NCBI RefSeq assembly: GCF_014762765.1
Contig: NZ_JABURH010000089.1
Location: forward strand, 1 to 34,858
Source of the DNA: Alcanivorax sp.
GTDB taxonomy: Bacteria > Pseudomonadota > Gammaproteobacteria > Pseudomonadales > Alcanivoracaceae
Direction of reading: 5' to 3'
DNA: 34,858 nucleotides
The notes under the pieces are model-generated. The model did no database searches and was not told the DNA's origin. It was given only the letters and a program-made list of their open reading frames with translations. Positions 1-7,677 of the stretch are shown here, one piece after another (within the stretch, counting starts at the first letter, position 1; every line of letters begins with the position of its first letter). A program made the position numbers and the translations under genes.

Positions 1-833
1 GGCTCCACCGTGTGCTGCATCAGCTCCGCCTTGTTGATGTCTTCCTTGAGCAGCAAACGGCTCAGCTTGCGCAGGTGCAGCAGGCCAATCATGTTGTTCG
101 GGTCGCCATTGAATACCGGCAGGCGAGTGTGCTGGCTGGAGCGCAGGGTGGTGAGGATGTCGTGCATGTCATCCTCGAGATCAATGCCCACCATTTCGTT
201 ACGGGGCACCATGATGTCTTCCACTGTCACTGTTTCCAGGTCGAGGATATTGAGCAACATCTTCTGGTGATTTTCCGGAATCAGGCCGCCGGCCTCGTTC
301 ACCACGGTGCGCAGCTCTTCCGGACTCAGGTGATCGTCGTCCTGATCATTGGGACGAATGCCGCCCAGCCGCAGCAGCATCATGCTGACGCCGTTGACCA
401 TCCACACCAGGGGCGCCAGCAGGACCTGCAAGGGTTTCAGCAGCACGCTGGCCGGGAAGGCGACCCGTTCCGGTTTCATGGCCGCGTAGGTCTTCGGGGT
501 TATTTCGGCAAACACCAGCATGATGATGGTGATTACCACCGGCGCGACGGCGGCGCCGCTGTCGCCCAGCCAGCGGATCGCCAGAATGGCGGCCACGGTG
601 GCGGCGAAGTTGTTAACGAAATTGTTGCCGATCAGGATGACAGACAGCAGCCGGTCGGTACGCTTGAGTAGGCCCTCTACCCGGGAGGCGGCCTTGTGGC
701 CCTGACGGGCCAGGTGACGCAGACGGTAGCGGTTGATCGCCACCATGCCGGTTTCACTGCTTGAGAAGAAGGCAGAGCCAAGAATCAGGGCAATCAGGGC
801 GCCTATCAGCCACCCGTCAGAGTAGGTATCCAA
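1..833 (-). CDS. HlyC/CorC family transporter (CNNM/DUF21 + CBS), partial at 3' end
   Basis: An inner-membrane protein of the CorC/YfjD type, a family linked to magnesium/cobalt efflux. The window edge cuts it after about 277 codons. Reading inward from 833, the protein opens with a hydrophobic segment followed by FFSSSETGM and NRYRLRHLARQG, the hallmark of the DUF21 domain. More membrane segments follow (LLSVILIGNNFVNN, then FAEITPKTYAA). The start of the CBS pair is visible as EDIMVPRNEMVGID and HTRLPVFNGD. The C-terminal CorC domain lies outside the window. The chosen start is TTG at 831-833, giving MDTYSDGWLIG; an in-frame stop lies five codons upstream and there is no earlier ATG. The Shine-Dalgarno is weak. 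This gene next to the ccsA-like gene and ffh is a conserved gammaproteobacterial order. Family is certain; the transported ion is not. Confidence 0.93.
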   Translation of the reverse strand, partial: MDTYSDGWLIGALIALILGSAFFSSSETGMVAINRYRLRHLARQGHKAASRVEGLLKRTDRLLSVILIGNNFVNNFAATVAAILAIRWLGDSGAAVAPVVITIIMLVFAEITPKTYAAMKPERVAFPASVLLKPLQVLLAPLVWMVNGVSMMLLRLGGIRPNDQDDDHLSPEELRTVVNEAGGLIPENHQKMLLNILDLETVTVEDIMVPRNEMVGIDLEDDMHDILTTLRSSQHTRLPVFNGDPNNMIGLLHLRKLSRLLLKEDINKAELMQHTVE

Positions 834-957
834 AGGAAAAGTCGTTTATCCGCAATTCGGCCCGCTATTGTTCGGGCTGGGGGTTGGGGGTGTCAAGCAA
901 CGCGCTTCGCTTGTTGGGGCAGGAAAGAGTGGGGAATATCACCAACCTCGCCCGCCA

Positions 958-1176
958 TTTCTAAGAAGCCGCTGTAGGAACGGAGCGTAGCGGAGTAACG
1001 CATGTAGTTCCGTGCGGCCCGAAGGGTGAGCGCAGCGAATAACACCTCTTGAGGTGCGAACCGCGCTTGCGCGGAAATCGCCCGCAGGGCGATCAGGAAT
1101 ATCAGAGCTCGACAGGTTTCCCAGCAATGCGTTGCCACAATCAACGCCGAATCGCGCCGCGAGCGACGCTCCTACG
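958..1176. repeat. GTAGGAGC-type modular interspersed repeat, copy R1
   Basis: The left end contains GAAGCCGCTGTAGGAAC and the right end GCGACGCTCCTACG, so the ends are inverted. Inside are GAGGTGCGAACCGCGC, a short stem around CGCCCGCAGGGCGAT, and CTCGACAGGTTTC. The same blocks recur, partly in reverse, at 3796-3945, 28895-29115 and 34785-34858, and the ends recur at 19462-19541. It resembles a REP/BIME-type non-coding element. No transposase gene lies in the window. Confidence 0.8.
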
Positions 1177-1191
1177 GACAGCTTTTATAAA

Positions 1192-1261
1192 AACGCGGGC
1201 AAGGCACTATCCGATCAGCACGGCCCAGCCCGCGTTGCAGCTTGTGGCTTGAAGCTTGTTG
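1192..1261 (-). repeat. Heptad array plus GC-rich stem behind the ccsA-like gene
   Basis: Read on the minus strand, the ccsA-like stop codon is followed after five bases by 7-bp units CAACAAG, CTTCAAG, CCACAAG and CTGCAAC. The last unit merges into a stem of nine bases, AACGCGGGC (1192-1200) with GCCCGCGTT (1228-1236). In the minus direction the stem exits into GTTTTTATAAAA, so it can act as a terminator for ccsA. The same layout with nearly identical units sits behind ffh. Confidence 0.75.
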
Positions 1262-1266
1262 CTGCC

Positions 1267-2067
1267 TCACCGCTTGAGAATGAATTCCAGCACCAACTGG
1301 CTGCCGAAGAAAGCCACCAGCAACACAGCAAAACCGCTGAGGGTAAAGCGAATGGCGGTACGCCCCCGCCAGCCGCGCAAATAACGGCCGGTCAGCAGGA
1401 TCGCGAATACCACCCAGGACACCAGCGTCAGGATGCTCTTGTGTGCCAGGTTCTGTGCGAACAGGTTATCCACGTAGAGGAAGCCGCTGAAGATCGCCAC
1501 CGTGAGCAGTATCTGGCCCAGCCAGATCGCTTCGAACAGCATGGACTCCATCACCTGGATGGGTGGGAAAACCCGCATCACGCCTCGAATATGGCCGCTT
1601 TTCAGCTGGCGGTCCTGTACCCACAGCAACACTGCCTGGCAGGCGGCGATGGCCAGCACCGCGTAAGCAAGAATGGAAAACAGCACATGTACACCCAGGC
1701 CATGGGCCAGGGGATGAGCAATATAGCCGGTGTTGATCCAGAGCATGGCGGGGAGGGTCAGTGCTGCAAACGGATAGACCAGCGCAGAAATCCATTCGAA
1801 GGGGCGGTAGAGGCTGGAGAGCAGCACCACGATCGCGCCTGCAAACGCTACTGTTGACGCCACCGGGAACACGCCCAGCTGCAGCCCCTGAGGGGTCAGG
1901 ATGATTTGCCAAAGGCAGAGGCCATGGGCCAGTACGGCCAGGCCGCCAGGTGCCAGTATGGATGCCCGGGAAGGCCGCTGTTGTCCGCGGTACTGCCGGT
2001 AAAGGATCAGGCAGGCAACCCCGTACAGGATAAAGGCGGCAAAGCCACTGATCACGGAAAGGTTCAT
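1267..2067 (-). CDS. CcsA/YpjD-type cytochrome c assembly (haem handling) membrane protein
   Basis: This 266-residue integral membrane protein has about eight hydrophobic segments and belongs to the CcmC/CcsA cytochrome c assembly superfamily, in the YpjD subgroup normally found beside ffh. Visible family features include the HGLGVHVLFSILAYAVLAIA segment with two histidines, a following LLWVQDRQLK, PPIQVMESMLFEAIWLGQILLT and NLAHKSILTLVSWVVFAIL with a further conserved histidine. The members of this family handle haem in or across the inner membrane; the exact job of YpjD-type proteins is not settled. ATG at 2065-2067 gives MNLSVISGF. It is divergent from ffh, with 206 bp between, and a Fur-box-like sequence lies in that gap. 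A heptad/stem element follows its stop codon. Confidence 0.88.
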   Translation of the reverse strand: MNLSVISGFAAFILYGVACLILYRQYRGQQRPSRASILAPGGLAVLAHGLCLWQIILTPQGLQLGVFPVASTVAFAGAIVVLLSSLYRPFEWISALVYPFAALTLPAMLWINTGYIAHPLAHGLGVHVLFSILAYAVLAIAACQAVLLWVQDRQLKSGHIRGVMRVFPPIQVMESMLFEAIWLGQILLTVAIFSGFLYVDNLFAQNLAHKSILTLVSWVVFAILLTGRYLRGWRGRTAIRFTLSGFAVLLVAFFGSQLVLEFILKR

Positions 2068-2144
2068 AGGTCGTTGTTATCCGTCGTCATTACCCGAATA
2101 AAGTGGCGGGCCGCTGAAGTCTGGCATAGGCATAACTTGACTAT

Positions 2145-2159
2145 CAACAATCATTCTCA
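2145..2159. promoter_or_regulatory. Candidate Fur box
   Basis: CAACAATCATTCTCA matches the palindromic Fur core TGANAATNATTNTCA at 10 of its 12 specified positions, including the central AAT-N-ATT. It lies 78 bp upstream of the ccsA-like start and 46 bp upstream of the ffh -10 box. A single short match can occur by chance, so this is a candidate only. Confidence 0.35.
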
Positions 2160-2181
2160 TTTTCTGCCTGTGTCTGCCCCA

Positions 2182-2210
2182 TGACGTTGGCGGCCAAGGA
2201 AGGCTATAAT
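2182..2210 (+). promoter_or_regulatory. Probable sigma-70 promoter of ffh
   Basis: A perfect TATAAT at 2205-2210 is preceded, with a 17-base gap, by TGACGT at 2182-2187, a weak -35. It sits 63 bp upstream of the ffh ATG. Confidence 0.6.
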
Positions 2211-2273
2211 CGCGCCCCTGTCCCTGCGGTGGCTGAAGCTGGCCGCAGACACGGTGTATTTGGAGGTAACCCC

Positions 2274-3689
2274 ATGTTCGAGAATCTCACCGACCGGTTG
2301 GGATCGTCGCTTAAAAACCTGGCAGGTCAGGGCGCCCTGACCGAAGACAATATCCGCGACACCCTGCGCGAAGTGCGCAAGGCACTGCTGGAGGCCGATG
2401 TGGCCCTGCCGGTAGTGAAAGAGTTTGTCGAACAGGTAAAGGAAAAGGCCCTTGGCCAGGAAGTCCTGAAGAGCCTGAACCCCGGCCAGGCGTTCGTGAA
2501 GATCGTCAATGACGAGCTGGTCCATACCATGGGCGACGCCAACGACGCCCTTAACCTGGCCACCAAGCCGCCGGCCATTATCCTGATGGCGGGTTTGCAG
2601 GGTGCCGGTAAGACCACCTCCGTGGCCAAGCTCGCCCGTTTCCTTCAGGAGCGCGAGAAGAAGAAGGTCATGGTGGTATCCGCCGACGTGTATCGCCCGG
2701 CGGCGATCGAGCAGTTGAAAACCCTGGCGGGGGAGGTGGAGACCAACTTCTTCCCCTCCACCGGCGATCAGGACCCGGTGGACATCGCCAACGGCGCCCT
2801 GGAAGAAGCCCGTCGTCGCTACATGGATGTGTTGATCGTCGATACCGCCGGTCGTTTGCATGTCGATGAAGACATGATGAGCGAGATCAAGCGCCTGCAC
2901 GGGGCCATCAGCCCGGTGGAAACCCTGTTCGTGGTGGACGCCATGACCGGTCAGGATGCCGCCAATACCGCCCAGGCCTTCAATGAAGCCCTGCCGCTCA
3001 CCGGTGTGATTCTGACCAAGGCGGATGGTGATTCTCGCGGTGGTGCCGCTCTCTCGGTTCGCCACCTTACCGGCAAGCCGATCAAGTTTATCGGCATGGG
3101 CGAGAAGACCGATGCCCTGGAGCCGTTCCACCCGGACCGTATCGCCAGCCGGATTCTCGGCATGGGCGACGTGCTGTCCCTGGTGGAAGAAGCCGAGCGC
3201 AAGCTGGACAAGTCCAAGGCCGAGAAAATTGCCAAGAAGTTCAAGAAAGGCAAGGCCATGGACTTCGAGGACCTCAAGGACCAGTTTCAGCAGATGCGCA
3301 ACATGGGGGGCATGGCGGGCCTGCTCGACAAGCTGCCCGGTATGGGCGGCATGATGCAGGCGGCCCAGGACCCGGCGGCCATGAAGCAGATGAAACACAT
3401 GGAAGCGCTGATCGACTCCATGACGCCGAAAGAGCGCCGTAACCCGGATCTGATCAAGGGGTCGCGCAAGAAGCGCATTGCCGCCGGCGCCGGCCTGGAT
3501 ATCCCGGCCCTGAACCGTCTGATGAAACAGCAGAAGATGATGGCCAAGATGATGAAGAAGATGCGCACCAAGGGTGGCATGAAGAACATGATGCGGGGCA
3601 TGGAAGGCATGATGGGGGGCAACGGCGGTCCCGGTGGCCCTGGCGGAATGGGTGGCATGGGCGGCCCGGGCGGTATGCCGCCTATGTAG
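2274..3689 (+). CDS. ffh: Signal recognition particle protein Ffh (SRP54 GTPase)
   Basis: Ffh binds 4.5S RNA and signal sequences of nascent inner-membrane proteins and hands them to FtsY. The 471-residue protein has the complete architecture. The N domain contains ALLEADVALPVVKEF. The G domain has the P-loop GLQGAGKTT (about residue 107), DVYRPAAIEQL, DTAGRLHVD and TKADGDSRGGAAL. The methionine-rich M domain begins near residue 300. The C-terminus ends in a Gly/Met-rich tail (GGPGGMGG repeats), common in this family. The ATG at 2274 follows TTTGGAGGTAACCCC, a strong ribosome binding site. A longer in-frame reading from 2181 would begin upstream of the promoter -10 box and is rejected. The gene precedes the rpsP operon, as in Pseudomonas. 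A strong stem and T-run close it. Confidence 0.98.
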   Translation: MFENLTDRLGSSLKNLAGQGALTEDNIRDTLREVRKALLEADVALPVVKEFVEQVKEKALGQEVLKSLNPGQAFVKIVNDELVHTMGDANDALNLATKPPAIILMAGLQGAGKTTSVAKLARFLQEREKKKVMVVSADVYRPAAIEQLKTLAGEVETNFFPSTGDQDPVDIANGALEEARRRYMDVLIVDTAGRLHVDEDMMSEIKRLHGAISPVETLFVVDAMTGQDAANTAQAFNEALPLTGVILTKADGDSRGGAALSVRHLTGKPIKFIGMGEKTDALEPFHPDRIASRILGMGDVLSLVEEAERKLDKSKAEKIAKKFKKGKAMDFEDLKDQFQQMRNMGGMAGLLDKLPGMGGMMQAAQDPAAMKQMKHMEALIDSMTPKERRNPDLIKGSRKKRIAAGAGLDIPALNRLMKQQKMMAKMMKKMRTKGGMKNMMRGMEGMMGGNGGPGGPGGMGGMGGPGGMPPM

Positions 3690-3693
3690 AAAG

Positions 3694-3770
3694 CTGCAAG
3701 CTTCAAGCCGCAAGCTGCAACGCGGGCAGAGTGGGTGGTTAAGCCGCCTCTCTGCCCGCGTTGCGTTTTT
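3694..3770 (+). terminator. ffh terminator with a leading heptad array
   Basis: Four bases after the ffh stop begin four 7-bp units (CTGCAAG, CTTCAAG, CCGCAAG, CTGCAAC). The last one runs into a perfect 13-bp stem, AACGCGGGCAGAG at 3719-3731 with its complement at 3750-3762, followed by GCGTTTTT. This is a good intrinsic terminator shape. The array is nearly the same as that behind the ccsA-like gene at 1192-1261. Confidence 0.85.
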
Positions 3771-3795
3771 GGGGGGGGGAGGCTCCCGATATTAT

Positions 3796-3945
3796 TGTAG
3801 GAGCACCTCTCGAGGTGCGAACTGTCCTTGAGGGTGTGTATCCCAGGGGAGAAACCTGTCGAGTTCGGCAAGCCCTGATTGCCCTGCGGGCAATGTCCTC
3901 GCTGCGCGAGGTTCGCACCTCAAGAGGTACTCCTACAGGGGCGCT
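3796..3945. repeat. GTAGGAGC-type modular repeat, copy R2 (inverted relative to R1)
   Basis: The left end is GTAGGAGCACCTCTCGAGG and the right end is CAAGAGGTACTCCTACAG, so the ends form an inverted pair. The interior, read on the minus strand, matches R1 from GAGGTGCGAACC through GCCCGCAGGGC to CTCGACAGGTTTC. R2 is therefore an inverted relative of the element at 958-1176. It lies between the ffh terminator and the rpsP promoter. Confidence 0.8.
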
Positions 3946-3968
3946 GTAGAAAGCGTGTTGCGTGGTGC

Positions 3969-3997
3969 TTGTTGCCAGCCTCGTCCCTCTGTATAAT
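3969..3997 (+). promoter_or_regulatory. Probable promoter of the rpsP-rimM-trmD-rplS operon
   Basis: A perfect TATAAT at 3992-3997 is preceded by TTGTTG at 3969-3974 with a 17-base spacer. The start codon of rpsP is 109 bp downstream of the -10 box, leaving a leader of about 100 nt. Confidence 0.65.
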
Positions 3998-4105
3998 TCG
4001 CGCCCTTCGCGGCCTTCCCTGTGTGTCAGGGCTGGCTTTCAAGCGGATACGATGGCTTATCACGAGATAGGCCGGGAAACCGGATTGATAAAAGGTAAAT
4101 GAACC

Positions 4106-4354
4106 ATGGTAATTATTCGTCTTGCCCGTGGCGGTTCCAAGAAGCGCCCGTTCTACAGCATTGTTGTTGCCGATAGCCGTAACGCCCGTGACGGCCGTTT
4201 CATCGAGCAGCTGGGTTTCTACAACCCCATCGCCCGCGGCGGTGAAATCCCTCTCAAGCTGAACCTGGAAAGCCTGGACGCCTGGGTTGCCAAAGGCGCG
4301 CAGCTGTCTGACCGTGTCAAAACCCTGGCTAAGCAGGCCCGTAAGGAAGCCTGA
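4106..4354 (+). CDS. rpsP: 30S ribosomal protein S16
   Basis: This 82-residue component of the small ribosomal subunit is full length. It begins [17 protein letters not shown], the diagnostic S16 start, and continues with [20 protein letters not shown] and [15 protein letters not shown]. The ATG at 4106 is preceded by AAAGGTAAATGAACC. It is the first gene of the conserved rpsP-rimM-trmD-rplS operon, and its stop codon overlaps the start of rimM in the sequence TGATG, which suggests translational coupling. Confidence 0.98.
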   Translation: MVIIRLARGGSKKRPFYSIVVADSRNARDGRFIEQLGFYNPIARGGEIPLKLNLESLDAWVAKGAQLSDRVKTLAKQARKEA

Positions 4355-4893
4355 TGGCAGGGGGAGGGCAAGTGTCCTCTGAGCTGGCGGTGGTCGGTCG
4401 CATCCTCGGGGTGCACGGCATTCAGGGCTGGGTAAAGGTGTATTCCTATACCGATCCCATGGATAACCTCCAGCACTACCAGCCTTGGCACCTGAAACAG
4501 GGTGGCCACTGGAAGCCGGTGAAACTCACTGGCTTCCGTCCTCAGGGCAAGGGGCTTATCGCACAGATCGAGGGAATTACCGATCGAGAAGCGGCGGCAA
4601 GCCTGGTAGGGCAGGAAATCGGGGTTCCCGGTGATCTGCTCCCTACCTCCGGGGAGGGTGAGTACTACTGGCGCGACCTGATCGGCCTGCGCGTTCATCA
4701 CGTGGACGGCATGGACCTGGGCAAGGTGGTGCGAATGCTGGAAACCGGTGCCAACGATGTGCTGGCGGTACGCGGCGACAGCAACAGCCTGGATCGGCGC
4801 GAGCGCCTGATTCCCTGGCTGCCGGACGATGTGATCACCGAAGTGAATCTGGCCGAAGGCCGGATGACGGTGGACTGGGATCCGGAGTTTTAA
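4354..4893 (+). CDS. rimM: Ribosome maturation factor RimM
   Basis: RimM assists 30S head assembly around S19 and is encoded next to S16 in most proteobacteria. The 179-residue protein has the N-terminal beta-barrel motif VVGRILGVHGIQGWVKVYSYTDP and the C-terminal PRC-barrel region YYWRDLIGLRV followed by LIPWLPDDVITEVNL. The start is ambiguous. ATG at 4354 overlaps the rpsP stop and has AAGGAAG upstream. GTG at 4372 has a very strong GGGGGAGGG just before it and would give MSSELAVVGRILG. The ATG is listed because of the TGATG coupling. Confidence 0.96.
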   Translation: MAGGGQVSSELAVVGRILGVHGIQGWVKVYSYTDPMDNLQHYQPWHLKQGGHWKPVKLTGFRPQGKGLIAQIEGITDREAAASLVGQEIGVPGDLLPTSGEGEYYWRDLIGLRVHHVDGMDLGKVVRMLETGANDVLAVRGDSNSLDRRERLIPWLPDDVITEVNLAEGRMTVDWDPEF

Positions 4894-5676
4894 ATGCCTT
4901 TTTCGGTAACGCTGGTAACTCTGTTCCCGGAAATGGCAAAAGCGATTACTGACTTCGGTGTGACCCGGCGAGCGGTGGAAAACGGCCAATTGCAGTTGGA
5001 CACTGTGAATCCCCGGGATTTCACCGAAGATCGTCACCGTACCGTGGACGATCGCCCCTTTGGCGGCGGCCCAGGCATGGTGATGAAGGTGGAGCCGCTG
5101 GCGAAAGCCCTGCAGGCGGCCCGTGCAGCCAATCCGGCGGCCACCGTGATCTATCTGTCCCCCCAGGGGCAGCCGCTGACCCAGGCGAAAGCCGCGGAGT
5201 TGGCGGAAAAGCCCGGCCTGGTTTTGCTGGCGGGGCGCTATGAGGGCGTGGACGAGCGTTTGCTCGAGGCCGAAGTGGATGAACAGATCTCCATCGGCGA
5301 CTACGTGCTCAGCGGCGGCGAATTGCCGGCGCTGGTGTTGACCGATGCGGTCAGCCGACTGTTACCCGGAGTGCTGGGACACCAGGATTCCGCCGAGCAG
5401 GATTCGTTTTCCGGTGAATTCGAACATCTGCTCGATTGCCCCCACTACACCCGCCCGGAGGTGTACAACGGGCAGGCAGTACCGACGGTACTGCTGAGCG
5501 GCAATCACGAGTTGATTCGCCGCTGGCGTCTGAAACAGGCGCTGGGACGGACCTGGCAACAGCGTCCCGACCTGCTGGAAGCCCGCCGGGCGCGGGGTTT
5601 GAGCGTTGAAGAGCAGCAGCTGCTGGACGAATACATCGCCGAGCAGTCGCCGCATACAGCAAAAACGACAGACTAG
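4894..5676 (+). CDS. trmD: tRNA (guanine37-N1)-methyltransferase TrmD
   Basis: TrmD methylates G37 of tRNAs reading CNN codons, which prevents +1 frameshifting. The 260-residue protein belongs to the SPOUT (trefoil-knot) class. It shows [20 protein letters not shown], the substrate loop region [13 protein letters not shown], the knot motifs [13 protein letters not shown] and [15 protein letters not shown], and a C-terminal helical domain. ATG follows the rimM stop with no gap (TAAATG), so translation is probably coupled. Eleven bases... separate it from rplS downstream: the stop is at 5674-5676 and rplS starts at 5687. Confidence 0.98.
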   Translation: MPFSVTLVTLFPEMAKAITDFGVTRRAVENGQLQLDTVNPRDFTEDRHRTVDDRPFGGGPGMVMKVEPLAKALQAARAANPAATVIYLSPQGQPLTQAKAAELAEKPGLVLLAGRYEGVDERLLEAEVDEQISIGDYVLSGGELPALVLTDAVSRLLPGVLGHQDSAEQDSFSGEFEHLLDCPHYTRPEVYNGQAVPTVLLSGNHELIRRWRLKQALGRTWQQRPDLLEARRARGLSVEEQQLLDEYIAEQSPHTAKTTD

Positions 5677-5686
5677 GAGCACTGCC

Positions 5687-6043
5687 ATGAGTGGCAAGAA
5701 CCTGATTATCCAGGGCATCGAAGAAGCCCAGCTGAAATCCGATCTGCCGGAATTCGGCGCCGGTGACACCGTCACCGTGCAAGTGAAAGTAAAGGAAGGT
5801 AGCCGTGAGCGTCTTCAGGCGTTCCAGGGCGTTGTGATTGCACGTCGCAATCGTGGCCTGAACTCTGCCTTCACCGTTCGCAAAATCTCCCACGGTGTGG
5901 GCGTTGAGCGTGTATTCCAGCTGCACAGCCCGCTGATCGATTCCATCGAAGTGAATCGTCGTGGTGATGTAAGCCGCGCCAAGCTGTACTACCTGCGCGA
6001 CCGCTCTGGCAAGTCTGCCCGGATCAAGGAAAAAATCCGCTAA
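5687..6043 (+). CDS. rplS: 50S ribosomal protein L19
   Basis: L19 sits at the 30S-50S interface. The 118-residue protein begins [15 protein letters not shown] and has the family core [32 protein letters not shown], followed by [17 protein letters not shown] and [17 protein letters not shown]. The ATG at 5687 is preceded by TAGGAGCACTGCC, a good ribosome binding site that overlaps the trmD stop. An in-frame ATG at 5606 inside trmD would add 27 unrelated residues and is rejected. This is the last gene of the operon. Confidence 0.98.
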   Translation: MSGKNLIIQGIEEAQLKSDLPEFGAGDTVTVQVKVKEGSRERLQAFQGVVIARRNRGLNSAFTVRKISHGVGVERVFQLHSPLIDSIEVNRRGDVSRAKLYYLRDRSGKSARIKEKIR

Positions 6044-6135
6044 GACCCTGCGCGTATCTTCTGTCGCGAGCGAATGTCGGTTTAGCCTTTGCTGTAGGGC
6101 ATGCGAAATCGACCTCTGGCCAGACAGAATGCTCC

Positions 6136-6177
6136 ACACAAAAAAGCCGCTCCCGAAAGGGCGCGGCTTTTTTGTGT
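6136..6177. terminator. Bidirectional terminator between rplS and the GGDEF gene
   Basis: A perfect 15-bp stem (6136-6150 with 6163-6177) has the form ACACAAAAAAGCCGC, a 12-base loop, then the complement. It carries A-runs on one side and T-runs on the other, so it can end transcription from both converging genes. Confidence 0.9.
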
Positions 6178-6212
6178 CTGTCACAGAGGACAGAGGGTGC
6201 GTACGCTTCGGG

Positions 6213-7370
6213 TCACTGCGGCCGTGAATAGGTCACCACGCGGTCTCGCCCTTGGTGTTTTGCGGTGTACATGGCCCGGTCTGCTTCCTCAATCAGTGTA
6301 TGGGCATCTATCGCAGATGCTTCCCCGGTACTGCTGACACCGAAACTGGCGGTGAGCTTGATGGCTGGAGAGCCGGCAATCGGCATTGTGTTGCGACGTA
6401 GCGCCTCGGCACACCGCTCGGCAACATTTTGCGCCTGGGACAGGGTGGCCCCGGGCAGCAGCATCAGAAACTCCTCGCCCCCGTAACGCCCCAGCAGGTC
6501 ATTGTCGCGAAGATTGTCCTGCAGCGTCTCGGCAACATGAATCAGAGCCTGGTCACCAATGGCATGGCCGTAACGGTCATTGATCTGTTTGAAATGGTCC
6601 ACATCCATGAGCACCACAGCCAGGCTTTTGCGATTGCGCACTGGCAGGGAAAGTTGCTGGTTGAGGGTCTGTAACAAGTGCCCGCGATTGACCACACCGG
6701 TGAGAGGGTCGCGTATGGAGCGGTCAAAGGTGGAGGCTTCCCGATGGCGCCAGGTAGACGTGAGTGCGGCAACCGTAAAGGAATCTTTAATGATGATCAG
6801 GCCAGCCGCCATGATGGTCATCATGTCATACCAGACCTGTGCCGGGCGGTAGTCCACGGGGGAAAGCAAGGGCCGATACAGCGTGCTATCCAGGCTGACG
6901 GCGATGGCGTAGGCGAGTATGGCGGCCATGGAGCAGGCGAACACCAGGGTGATCTGGGGCGCAGGAAACAGCAGCAGGCCGATAAGGACGCAGCCGGTGA
7001 GGACAATGCCGGTAACCAGATTGAATGGGCCTACCAGTAACAACGAGACGATGCCGCTGAGGCCGAAAAGCAGGATGGTGAAATTGGCAAACCGGTTTTC
7101 CCCGCTCTCGGACATGGGCGTGCGGCTGCCGAACAGGGCGATGGCCAGCCATATCAGACTGGCAATAAGACCCCACGCCAAGCCAGCCCAAAGCAGGGGG
7201 TTGTAGACGCCCTCGATAAAGACGGAAAGGGTCAGTCCCGCGGCGCATCCCAGGAATATGATCCAGTAGATAGGCTGCCCGATCCAGCATATGAAGATGC
7301 CTTTCTGCCGGGGACTGCCGTTAATCTGCTGACCGATGAGCCGATAGAGTTCTTCTAATTGTTTTATCAT
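6213..7370 (-). CDS. Membrane-anchored GGDEF diguanylate cyclase
   Basis: Predicted to make cyclic di-GMP at the inner membrane. The 385-residue protein has six to seven hydrophobic segments in residues 25-200 and a C-terminal GGDEF domain (about 215-385). That domain starts with RDPLTGVVNRGHL and includes VVLMDVDHFKQINDRYGHAIGD and the active-site loop GGEEF at about 297. The inhibitory I-site RxxD is present as RDND, five residues before GGEEF, so product feedback is likely. No EAL or recognised sensor domain is seen; the membrane part may be the sensor. The ATG at 7368-7370 gives MIKQLEELYRLIG. Longer readings run into the upstream gene region and lack family-like sequence. It lies 52 bp downstream of, and in the same direction as, the GlsB-like gene. 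Confidence 0.92.
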   Translation of the reverse strand: MIKQLEELYRLIGQQINGSPRQKGIFICWIGQPIYWIIFLGCAAGLTLSVFIEGVYNPLLWAGLAWGLIASLIWLAIALFGSRTPMSESGENRFANFTILLFGLSGIVSLLLVGPFNLVTGIVLTGCVLIGLLLFPAPQITLVFACSMAAILAYAIAVSLDSTLYRPLLSPVDYRPAQVWYDMMTIMAAGLIIIKDSFTVAALTSTWRHREASTFDRSIRDPLTGVVNRGHLLQTLNQQLSLPVRNRKSLAVVLMDVDHFKQINDRYGHAIGDQALIHVAETLQDNLRDNDLLGRYGGEEFLMLLPGATLSQAQNVAERCAEALRRNTMPIAGSPAIKLTASFGVSSTGEASAIDAHTLIEEADRAMYTAKHQGRDRVVTYSRPQ

Positions 7371-7386
7371 GGCTGTCGCGGTAGGG

Positions 7387-7415
7387 GTGCGGCTTCGCCA
7401 TTGGTGAAGCCGCAC
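7387..7415. terminator. Hairpin between the GlsB-like gene and the GGDEF gene
   Basis: A perfect 10-bp stem, GTGCGGCTTC (7387-7396) with GAAGCCGCAC (7406-7415), lies just after the GlsB-like stop on the minus strand. There is no T-run after it, so it may be an attenuator or mRNA-stabilising hairpin more than a full terminator. Confidence 0.45.
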
Positions 7416-7422
7416 GGGGTAT

Positions 7423-7677
7423 TTATGCTTTCCTGAGCATCCGGTAGAGCGCCAGTAGTACCAGGGCACCGACGATGGCGGTGACAAAACTGCCCAGGCT
7501 GAAATCGCCCATGGAGCCACCGATGCCGGTGATGGATCCCAGCCAGCCGCCCACGAAGGCACCGGCCACACCGATCAGGATAGTGATGATAAAGCCTCCC
7601 GGATCCTTGCCAGGCATGATCCATTTGGCAATGATGCCGGCGATTAGGCCAAACACAATCCACGATAAAATGCCCAT
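7423..7677 (-). CDS. GlsB/YeaQ/YmgE family small membrane protein
   Basis: An 84-residue inner-membrane protein of the transglycosylase-associated family, often stress-induced; its molecular role is unknown. It has the family signature MGILSWIVFGLIAGIIAKW followed by GKDPGGFIITILIGVAGAFVGG, a glycine-rich loop GSITGIGGSMGDFS and a last helix SFVTAIVGALVLLALYRML. Three membrane segments are expected. The ATG at 7675-7677 is preceded on the minus strand by AGGAGAGGAAAT, a strong ribosome binding site, which rules out the longer upstream reading. It may be co-transcribed with the GGDEF gene downstream. Confidence 0.9.
   Translation of the reverse strand: MGILSWIVFGLIAGIIAKWIMPGKDPGGFIITILIGVAGAFVGGWLGSITGIGGSMGDFSLGSFVTAIVGALVLLALYRMLRKA

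Larger units (their letters stand above)
834..1266. other. 433-bp intergenic region made of repeats
   Basis: No credible gene is seen here. The stretch holds one copy of the GTAGGAGC-bounded modular repeat (about 958-1176) followed by the heptad array and GC-rich stem that close the ccsA-like gene (1192-1261). Open frames in both directions across it are short, low in known motifs and built from repeat sequence, so they were not called. The first 120 bases (834-957) show nothing beyond the upstream region of the CorC-like gene. Confidence 0.7.
3690..4105. other. 416-bp ffh-rpsP intergenic region
   Basis: In order it holds the ffh heptad/stem terminator (3694-3770), a run of nine G (3771-3779), modular repeat R2 (3796-3945), the rpsP promoter (about 3969-3997) and an untranslated leader of about 100 bases. 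No protein gene is credible here. Confidence 0.75.

Noticed and set aside
12-671. 219-codon open frame on the plus strand at the left edge
   Set aside because: Shadow of the CorC/HlyC-type gene on the minus strand, whose DUF21 and CBS motifs are unmistakable.
2157-3713. 518-codon open frame on the minus strand opposite ffh
   Set aside because: It is a shadow of the GC-rich, Met/Gly-rich ffh gene: very rich in His, Gly, Leu and Ala, with no motif, no ribosome binding site, and a certain gene on the other strand.
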